Assembly: GCA_023449855.1 (NCBI GenBank)
Contig: JAEXHR010000311.1
Span: 1-42,774, forward strand
Length of the DNA: 42,774 nt
Source: Pseudomonadota bacterium
GTDB lineage: Bacteria; Pseudomonadota; Alphaproteobacteria; Rhizobiales; Xanthobacteraceae
Direction of reading: 5' to 3'
The notes beneath the pieces were generated by a model that saw only the letters and a list, made by a program, of their open reading frames with translations, was not told where the DNA came from and made no database searches. Numbering within the stretch: position 1 is the first letter of the stretch; each line of letters opens with the position of its first letter. The position numbers and the translations under genes are program-made. This document shows, piece by piece, positions 19,193 to 26,107 of this stretch.

Positions 19193-20014
19193 ATGCATAT
19201 CGTCTGTCCCCATTGCACGACGTCCTATGCCGTCAATCCGGCGGGCTTCGGCGATGCCGGCCGCACCGTCCGCTGCGCCCGCTGCAAGGAGACCTGGCTC
19301 GCCAAGCCGCAAAGCCTCTCCCCGCCCGAGCCGGACGACGATCTCAGCGCCTGGGGCGTCACCGCGGAGGAAACGCGCGAGCCTGACGTGCCCGTGGTCG
19401 AGAGCCCGTCGATCTCGGCGGACTGGCCGGCGGAATCCAAGTTCCAATCGCGCACTGAGGATACCGATTGGACGGTCGCGGCGCGCGACGACGCCGGACC
19501 GCTGCGCGAACCCAGGCCGACGCGCCGGGGCAAGCTTCGCAACCTAGCCCCAAAGATGCCGCACAGCGGCCTCAACAGATCGCACATCTTGCCGATCATC
19601 ACCGCCGCAATGGCGGCATTTGCCGTGGCGATTTTGATCTGGCGGATCGATATCGTGCGCCTGATGCCGCAAACCGCTGCGTTCTACGAGGCCTTCGGCA
19701 TCGACGTGAACACCCGCGGCCTTGCCTTCAAGGATGTCAAAGTCACCACCGAAACCGTCGACGGCAAGCCGGTGATGCTGATCGAAGGCTATATCGTCTC
19801 GGAAACCCGCGTACCCACCGCCATGCCGCGCCTCCGATTTGTGGTCCGCGACGACAAGGGCACCGAAATCTACGCCTGGAGCGCCGTGCTGGAGCAGCCC
19901 GGCCTCAATCCAGGTGATAAGACCTGGTTCAAGTCCCGCCTGGCCTCGCCGCCGGCGGAAGGCCGCAGCATCGACGTGCGCTTTTTCAACAAGCGCGACG
20001 TTGCCGGCGCTTAA
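19193..20014 (+). CDS. MJ0042-type zinc-ribbon membrane protein (DUF3426-like)
   Basis: 273 residues from the ATG at 19193, which gives MHIVCPHCTTSYAV. The zinc ligands are Cys5, Cys8, Cys28 and Cys31. An acidic, Pro-rich linker leads to one membrane segment (ILPIITAAMAAFAVAILIW) and a C-terminal domain (VKVTTETVDGKPVMLIEGYIVS... LRFVVRDDKG) resembling DUF3426/FxLYD. An ATG at 19172 is in frame but adds residues the family lacks. The gene is divergent from ftsE and is followed 17 bp later by a response regulator gene. Its function is unknown. Confidence 0.82.
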   Translation: MHIVCPHCTTSYAVNPAGFGDAGRTVRCARCKETWLAKPQSLSPPEPDDDLSAWGVTAEETREPDVPVVESPSISADWPAESKFQSRTEDTDWTVAARDDAGPLREPRPTRRGKLRNLAPKMPHSGLNRSHILPIITAAMAAFAVAILIWRIDIVRLMPQTAAFYEAFGIDVNTRGLAFKDVKVTTETVDGKPVMLIEGYIVSETRVPTAMPRLRFVVRDDKGTEIYAWSAVLEQPGLNPGDKTWFKSRLASPPAEGRSIDVRFFNKRDVAGA

Positions 20015-20031
20015 GTGTCTGAGGAATAACG

Positions 20032-20409
20032 ATGTCGCGTATCCTGATCGCCGATGACGAGGAGCCGCTGCGCCTGCTGGTCGGGCGCGCCATTGCCATG
20101 GACGGCCACGAAATCGTCACAGCCGAAGACGGCGCTGAAGCCCTTGAAATCCTTAACGAACAGGAAGGTCGTTTCGACCTCCTCCTGACCGACATCAAGA
20201 TGCCGATCATGGACGGCATCGCGCTGGCGCTGGCCGCCGCGCGCGATTTTCCCGACCTGACCATCCTGCTGATGACCGGCTATGCCGACCAGCGCGAGCG
20301 CGCGACCGGCCTCAATGCGATCGTGCATGACGTGGTGACGAAGCCGTTCTCCGTGGCCGACATCCGCACTGCGGTCGCGGATGCGCTAGCGTCCCGCAGC
20401 AAGACTTGA
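20032..20409 (+). CDS. Single-domain response regulator (CpdR-like)
   Basis: 125 residues, only a receiver domain. The acidic pocket is Asp8/Asp9, the phosphoacceptor Asp54 in LLLTDIKMP, the switch Thr82 in LLMTGYA, and Lys104 in TKPF. There is no output domain, so it must act by protein contact, as CpdR does with ClpXP in Caulobacter. Similarity to CpdR is general, so I give no symbol. It begins 17 bp after the zinc-ribbon gene and is probably cotranscribed with it. Confidence 0.9.
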   Translation: MSRILIADDEEPLRLLVGRAIAMDGHEIVTAEDGAEALEILNEQEGRFDLLLTDIKMPIMDGIALALAAARDFPDLTILLMTGYADQRERATGLNAIVHDVVTKPFSVADIRTAVADALASRSKT

Positions 20410-20539
20410 AATCGTTCAGCTTTCTCTGACGATGCAGGGCTGTGCCGCTGTGCGGCCTCTGGTGCGCGGATCGCTGCTTCTGTAGACATCGCGCGAAGCA
20501 GCAGACCGCACCACCCAGATACCGCCACAAGGAATTCGC

Positions 20540-20980
20540 ATGACTGACGCCGACCTCGAAGCCGCCGGCTGGGCCATCATGCATGACGACGGCTTCATCC
20601 AGCTCGTCGGACCGATGTGGCATCGGGAAGTGAACGGCGCGCACGAATTCGCGATTCTGGGGCAGGAAAAGCACCGCAATCGCCGCGGTGTCGTGCAGGG
20701 CGGCGCGGTCATGACCCTGGCCGATCGCAGTTGCGGCATGGGCGCCCGTGCCGCAGCCGGCGTCGAAGCGCTCGCCACGGTGCAGATGGATACATATTTC
20801 GTTGATGCGGCCCGGATCGGCGACCTGATCGTGTCGCGGCCACGGGCTGTGCGTACGTCGAAGAGTCTGATTTTCATGACGACTGAAGTGAGTGTCGGCG
20901 ACGGTCATGTGGTCGCGACCGCTCATGGCGTGTTCAAGGTCATGCGCGATACCGCCGACAAGGGACGCCAGCCAAGCTGA
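20540..20980 (+). CDS. PaaI-family hotdog thioesterase
   Basis: 146 residues with one hotdog domain. The helix motif that is usually HGG reads RRGVVQGGAVMTLADRSCG, with Gln in place of His, followed by TVQMDTYFVDAARIGDLIV and the strand region TTEVSVGDGHVVATAHGVFKV. PaaI-type enzymes hydrolyse acyl- or phenylacetyl-CoA thioesters, but the substrate cannot be assigned here. AAGGAATTCGC precedes the ATG. The neighbours are signalling genes with no clear metabolic link. Confidence 0.82.
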   Translation: MTDADLEAAGWAIMHDDGFIQLVGPMWHREVNGAHEFAILGQEKHRNRRGVVQGGAVMTLADRSCGMGARAAAGVEALATVQMDTYFVDAARIGDLIVSRPRAVRTSKSLIFMTTEVSVGDGHVVATAHGVFKVMRDTADKGRQPS

Positions 20981-21063
20981 CCCGGCAGCGACAGGCCAAG
21001 AATACCGCTCGCAATTGCGGAACGAAAAAGCGATCCAGCTCTTAGGAGAGCTGTAGCGCTCAC

Positions 21064-21573
21064 ATGCAGCCTATGCGGACGACCTCAGGCCCATTCAACA
21101 CAATGTTTTCGAGCATGGCTTTTTCTTCCCATCGCAGTCCCAACGCTCCTTTCGCGCCCGGAATCGATGCTGACGAGCCGTTTTCCGCCGGTGCAACGCC
21201 GCTGGACACGGCCGTGGTGCTGGTGGTCGAAGACGATCCGCTGTTGCGCATGAACGCGGTGGATATGATCGAGGAAGCCGGCTTCCGGGCGATCGAGGCA
21301 CCGGATGCAGACACGGCGATCCGGCTGCTCGAAAGCCGCAACGACATCCGCCTGATCTTCACAGACATCGACATGCCCGGCTCGATGGACGGGCTGGCGC
21401 TCGCCCATGCGGTGGCCAATCGCTGGCCGCCGGTGCGCATCGTTGCGACATCGGGCCATTTCAGGGTCAGCGAAACCGATCTGCCCAGCGGCGGTCGGTT
21501 CATCCCCAAGCCCTATCGGCAACATCAGCTCGTCGACATGCTCGCCGGACTTTCAACAGCCGCCCGCCTTTAG
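21064..21573 (+). CDS. Response regulator (receiver domain only)
   Basis: 169 residues. About 48 poorly conserved residues precede a single receiver domain (AVVLVVEDDPLLRMNAVDMI). The phosphoacceptor is Asp101 in IFTDIDMPG, the switch region is VATSGHFRV, and the lysine is in FIPKPY. There is no DNA-binding part. AGGAGA lies 14 bases before the ATG, rather far; ATG at 21115 is another possible start. It is followed 87 bp later by the hybrid kinase gene on the same strand, so the pair probably forms one phosphorelay. Confidence 0.85.
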   Translation: MQPMRTTSGPFNTMFSSMAFSSHRSPNAPFAPGIDADEPFSAGATPLDTAVVLVVEDDPLLRMNAVDMIEEAGFRAIEAPDADTAIRLLESRNDIRLIFTDIDMPGSMDGLALAHAVANRWPPVRIVATSGHFRVSETDLPSGGRFIPKPYRQHQLVDMLAGLSTAARL

Positions 21574-21660
21574 CGTGTGTTGCAGAGCGTTGAAGCTTGA
21601 CGCCCTCCTACGACCCGGCCACGCTGGTTCCAGCATACCAGCTTCTGGCGGGGGCAATCG

Positions 21661-23256
21661 ATGTGGGCATCGCTGCAGCGCTTTCTCGACAGTTCAGTCT
21701 TTGCACCGCATGGCATCTGCCTGCTTTGGGACCCTGGTCTGATCTGGCTCCATGTCGGCGCCGACGCTCTGATCGCCCTCGCCTATTTTTCCATTCCCGT
21801 CGCGCTCACGATTTTCGTCGCCAAGCGGCGCGATGTGGAATTCGGCTGGGTGTTCTGGGCCTTCGCCCTGTTCATCATGGCCTGCGGCCTTACCCATGTG
21901 ATGTCGATCTATACGCTGTGGGTGCCCGCCTACGGCCTTGAAGGCCTGGTCAAGGCGATGACCGCCGTCGCTTCGGTGATCACGGCCGCAATGCTGTGGC
22001 CGCTGTTGCCGAGACTGCTGGCAATTCCTTCCCCCGCGCAATTGCGGGAGACCGAGGCTGCGCTCATCGAGGAAAGCCGACATCGTCGCGAGGCAGAAGA
22101 TCTGCTGCGCCATACCCAGAAGATGGAAGCGATCGGCCATCTGACCGGCGGCGTCGCGCATGACTTCAACAATCTCCTGACCATCATCAGCGGCAATCTC
22201 GAAATCGCCGAGCAGAGCCTTACCAACTGGACCGACGCTTCCCGCGACCGCCTAAAACGCGTGATCGCCAGTGCTGCCGGCGGCGCCCAGCGCGCCGTGG
22301 TGCTGACCCAGCGGCTGCTCGCCTTTGCACGACGACAACCGCTCGATCCGAAGATCGTGAATGTAAACGGACTGCTGCAGGGCATGTCCGAATTCTTCCA
22401 GCGCACGCTGAGCGAAAACATCCATCTGGAAATCGTTGGCGGCGCCGGCCTGTGGCAGGTCGAGGTCGACCCGAGCCAAATGGAAGCGGCGATCCTCAAT
22501 CTCGTCGTCAATGCGCGCGACGCAATGCACAGCCAGGGCAAATTGACCATCGAGACCAGCAACGCCTTCATCGACGAAGCCTATGCGCAGCAGTCCAATA
22601 TCGATGTCGGTCAATACGTCCTGATTTCCGTGACCGACGATGGGCCGGGCATGCCGAAAGACGTGCAGGAGCGCGCCTTCGATCCCTTCTTCACGACCAA
22701 AGAACCGGGACAAGGAACAGGCTTGGGCCTCAGCCAGGTCTACGGCTTCGTCAAGCAGTCCGGCGGACACGTGAAGATCTATAGCGAGGTCGGCGAAGGC
22801 ACGACGATCAAGGTCTACCTACCGCGCAACACGCGTCAGCCGGACGACACCACGGACAACCAGAACCAGATCATCGGTGGCAAAGGCGACGAGATCATCA
22901 TGGTGGTCGAGGACGATCCGGATGTGCGCTCCTATCTCGTCGAGATATTGGAGGGCCTCAACTATCAGGTTCGCGCCGCCTGCAATGCCGACGCCGCTTT
23001 GCGCGACTTTGCCGAGGACCCTGAACCGTTCGACTTGCTGCTGACCGACATCGTGATGCCTGGAATGAACGGACGATTGCTCGCGGACGAAATGACAAAG
23101 CTGCTGCCTGGCCTCAAAGTTCTTTTCATGACCGGCTATTCACGCAACGCCATCGTACATCAAGGGCGGCTTGATCCCGGCGTGTCGCTACTACAGAAGC
23201 CGGTCACGCATGCCGCGCTCGGCGGCAAGATCCGGGAGATGCTCGACAAGCGCTAG
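21661..23256 (+). CDS. Hybrid histidine kinase with ethylene-receptor-like membrane domain
   Basis: 531 residues. Residues about 20-120 form three membrane helices homologous to the ethylene-binding domain of plant ETR1: LIALAYFSIP and FIMACGLTH are nearly identical to the plant segments. Asp35, Tyr42, Ile72, Cys75 and His79 occupy the places of ETR1 Asp25, Tyr32, Ile62, Cys65 and His69, a constant offset of ten. Next come a HisKA helix with phosphoacceptor His167 (GGVAHDFNN), a HATPase domain (NLVVNARDAM, DDGPGMP, GQGTGLGLSQVYG) and a C-terminal receiver with Asp463 (LLLTDIVMPGMNG). There is no GAF domain, unlike ETR1. GGGGG precedes the ATG. It is convergent with a GGDEF-EAL gene 1 bp away. 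Confidence 0.92.
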   Translation: MWASLQRFLDSSVFAPHGICLLWDPGLIWLHVGADALIALAYFSIPVALTIFVAKRRDVEFGWVFWAFALFIMACGLTHVMSIYTLWVPAYGLEGLVKAMTAVASVITAAMLWPLLPRLLAIPSPAQLRETEAALIEESRHRREAEDLLRHTQKMEAIGHLTGGVAHDFNNLLTIISGNLEIAEQSLTNWTDASRDRLKRVIASAAGGAQRAVVLTQRLLAFARRQPLDPKIVNVNGLLQGMSEFFQRTLSENIHLEIVGGAGLWQVEVDPSQMEAAILNLVVNARDAMHSQGKLTIETSNAFIDEAYAQQSNIDVGQYVLISVTDDGPGMPKDVQERAFDPFFTTKEPGQGTGLGLSQVYGFVKQSGGHVKIYSEVGEGTTIKVYLPRNTRQPDDTTDNQNQIIGGKGDEIIMVVEDDPDVRSYLVEILEGLNYQVRAACNADAALRDFAEDPEPFDLLLTDIVMPGMNGRLLADEMTKLLPGLKVLFMTGYSRNAIVHQGRLDPGVSLLQKPVTHAALGGKIREMLDKR

Positions 23257-23257
23257 A

Positions 23258-25873
23258 CTATGATGCGCAGCTCGAGACTGTACCGAAGGAGGGAAGCGCC
23301 CCGCGTGTCGCCTCATGCTGCACCAGCCAGCGCTCGAAATCCGGCACCGATAGCGCCGGCGCGTGTACGAAACCCTGGATGACGTCGCAGCCGAGCTCGG
23401 TCAACAGTCGGCGCTGGCCTTCGGTCTCGACGCCCTCAGCCACGACCGTCATATCGAGGCTCTGGCCGACACGGACGATGGCGCGCGTGATCGCAAGCGC
23501 ACTGGCCTGGCTCTCGATGTCGCGCATGAAACTACGGTCGATCTTGAGTTCGCGCACCGGCAGATTGGCGAGCCGGCTGAGACTCGAATATCCCGTGCCA
23601 AAATCGTCCATCGACAGCCTGACACCAGATCTCCTAATCTTTTCCATGGTGTCGATGGCCGTGGAATGCTCGCTCATGACGACGCCTTCGGTGACCTCAA
23701 GCATCAGCATGTCGGGTGTCAGTTCGTTCTCGGCGAGAATTTTCCCCACCAGATCTGCCAGATCGCGATTCTGAAAATTGATCGGCGACATGTTGACGGA
23801 CACACAAGGCACATCGAGCCCGGCACGGTGCCACGCGGCGAGTTGCCGACAGGCCTCGCGCAGCGACCACATGCCAATCAGCTCGATAAGGCCGTATTCT
23901 TCGGCAAGCGGAATGAACTTCGACGGCGGCACATCGCCGAGCACCGGATCACGCCAGCGCGTCAACGCCTCGGCGCCATAAATGCTGCCGTCGATGCGAA
24001 CTTGCGGCTGATAGTGCAGGCGTAGCACACCCTGGATAATGGCATTGCGAAGCGCCGTGCTGAAAGCAAGCCTCTCCTCCGTGACGCGGTTCATGTCCGC
24101 ACTAAAGAAGCGATAGGTTGAGCGGCCGGCAAGCTTCGCCTGATACATCGCCGCGTCAGCGTGTTTGAGCAGATCGTCGATATTGCGCGCATCGTCCGGA
24201 TAGATGCTGACGCCGATACTGGCCGAGATCGGCACCGTTTTCGCATTGAGCTGAATCGGCGACAGCAGCGATTCCAGCAACCTGCTGGCGATGGCTGCAG
24301 CATCATCCGCATTGCACCTCGGCAACACGACGACGAATTCGTCGCCGCCCTGGCGGCTAAGCGTGTCGCCGGGACGAATATGTTTGCACAGGCGCTGGGT
24401 CACACTGACCAGAAGATCGTCGCCGACCGAATGCCCAAGGGTATCGTTGATGTCCTTGAAATGATCGAGATCGAGAAACATGACTGCGATCTTCTCATCC
24501 ACTCCCGCCGCATCGATCTGCTGCGTCATCAACTGATGCAACCGGGCCCGATTCGGCAGCTTGGTCAGCGCGTCGAAATAAGCGAGGCGAGCGATCTCGC
24601 TTCGCGCTTCGTGACGCTCAATAGCGAGGGCACACAGATGCACGCAGTTGTCGACGATCGTCTGGTGCCAGCGGGTCGGCGTCCGGGATTCGCGAAAGTA
24701 GAAGCCGATGGCACCGATCACGCGACCGTCCTTGGCCTTGATCGGTGTCGACCAACACGCCTTCAGACCGGCTTTCAGCGGCAGCTCGTTGTACAGCAAC
24801 CATTTGGGATCGGTCGCGAGATCGATGGACAGCACCGGCTCGCCACTGAATGCGGCCGCGCCGCAGCTCCCGACATCGGGACCGAGAACGAGACCGTCGA
24901 TCGACGTCGAGAATTGCGGCGGCAGACGATCGCCGCCAAGCGGATGCAGCAAGCCGTCGAGATCGACATGAAGCACCGAGCACACCACATCGGGCGCGAT
25001 CGCCTCGACCCGGCGGCAGAGATCGCCGATGACATCCAGCACCGGCATGTCATTGGCAAGGTTCTCGAGCGTGAGGTGCTGCAGCGAATGTATCTGCTTG
25101 CTCTCGGTGATATCCACGAGAACGGCGACAAAGTTTCTCACCTCACCGTTGTCGCCGCGATCAGCATTGACGTTGGTTGAAATCCAGATCTCCTCGCCAT
25201 CCTTGTCATAGACGAGCAAGTCCTCCTGGCCATGTCCGTCGGCGTAGATGCGTTCATGAAAGCGGGCCAGCGCCTCACCATCGGTATACTCGCCTGTCAG
25301 CAGCTGTTCGGGATGCCTCCCCAGCGCTTCCATCAATGAGTAGCCGAACAGTTCGGTGAAGGCTTTATTAACATAGGTGATGTGCAGATCCCGATCCGTC
25401 ACCATCACGACGCGGTCCGTCTTTTCTGCGACGAGCGCCATCAAGGCGTTCTTCTCCCGCAGCCTCACCTCATCGGTCACATCGCGCACAAAGCTGATGT
25501 CGAGGGTCTTCCCGCCGTATTCGACCCGCGAGATCGAGAATGCTCCCCAGGTCTCGCTGCCGTCCTTTCGACAGATGCGGAATTCGCGTCGCCCCTTGAC
25601 GGGCGCGTTTGCGGGCAGCGCCGCCTTCAGCGCGATGACGCCATCGAGATCGGCGCGCATATCGTTCGGCACCAGCATATTGACCTTGCGGCCGACGACC
25701 TCACCACGGCCATAGCCCCACAGGCGCTCGGCAGCGGCGTTAAAATAGCGAATCTCGCCTCCTGCCGCAGTCATGACGACTGCATCGGCAGCATGTTCGA
25801 AAGTGGAGAACAGCGCCTGCGCAGCAGTGTTGGATTGCCCAAGAGGAAGCTGACCGATGGGACTCGACGACAT
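23258..25873 (-). CDS. PAS-PAS-GAF-GGDEF-EAL protein, cyclic-di-GMP turnover (paralogue 1)
   Basis: 871 residues from the ATG at 25873, which has AAGG seven bases upstream; the frame is open to 25990, but the paralogue starts at the equivalent of 25873. Two PAS domains (FEHAADAVVM... and TDRVVMVTDRDLHITYVN...) are followed by a GAF domain with GSCGAAAF, a diguanylate cyclase domain with GGDEF at 509-513 and an inhibitory-site RPGD five residues before it, and an EAL phosphodiesterase domain (EAL at 635-637, NMSP, LEVTEG, DDFGTGYSS, KIDRSF, VAEGVETEG). All catalytic motifs are intact, so both synthesis and breakdown are possible. There is no membrane segment. It is a tandem duplicate of the next gene upstream. 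Confidence 0.93.
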   Translation of the reverse strand: MSSSPIGQLPLGQSNTAAQALFSTFEHAADAVVMTAAGGEIRYFNAAAERLWGYGRGEVVGRKVNMLVPNDMRADLDGVIALKAALPANAPVKGRREFRICRKDGSETWGAFSISRVEYGGKTLDISFVRDVTDEVRLREKNALMALVAEKTDRVVMVTDRDLHITYVNKAFTELFGYSLMEALGRHPEQLLTGEYTDGEALARFHERIYADGHGQEDLLVYDKDGEEIWISTNVNADRGDNGEVRNFVAVLVDITESKQIHSLQHLTLENLANDMPVLDVIGDLCRRVEAIAPDVVCSVLHVDLDGLLHPLGGDRLPPQFSTSIDGLVLGPDVGSCGAAAFSGEPVLSIDLATDPKWLLYNELPLKAGLKACWSTPIKAKDGRVIGAIGFYFRESRTPTRWHQTIVDNCVHLCALAIERHEARSEIARLAYFDALTKLPNRARLHQLMTQQIDAAGVDEKIAVMFLDLDHFKDINDTLGHSVGDDLLVSVTQRLCKHIRPGDTLSRQGGDEFVVVLPRCNADDAAAIASRLLESLLSPIQLNAKTVPISASIGVSIYPDDARNIDDLLKHADAAMYQAKLAGRSTYRFFSADMNRVTEERLAFSTALRNAIIQGVLRLHYQPQVRIDGSIYGAEALTRWRDPVLGDVPPSKFIPLAEEYGLIELIGMWSLREACRQLAAWHRAGLDVPCVSVNMSPINFQNRDLADLVGKILAENELTPDMLMLEVTEGVVMSEHSTAIDTMEKIRRSGVRLSMDDFGTGYSSLSRLANLPVRELKIDRSFMRDIESQASALAITRAIVRVGQSLDMTVVAEGVETEGQRRLLTELGCDVIQGFVHAPALSVPDFERWLVQHEATRGALPSFGTVSSCAS

Positions 25874-26107
25874 GACTCGACCTTCACTCAATGGCATCGC
25901 CTGGCCGGCGAGCGGATGCACCGGTTCGCAGAGACTTGGCCGAGCGTACTTAAACACCAGTCTGCAAACTGTTTGAATGTGAGCGTCCAATCATCCGACA
26001 ACGCCGGATGTAGTTAATGACGCATGAAGCCGATAGGAGCTATTTTCTGTCTGCCAAAATCTGATCTTGTTAAAAAAGGCACGCAACCGATTTTCGGGAA
26101 GTCTGCT

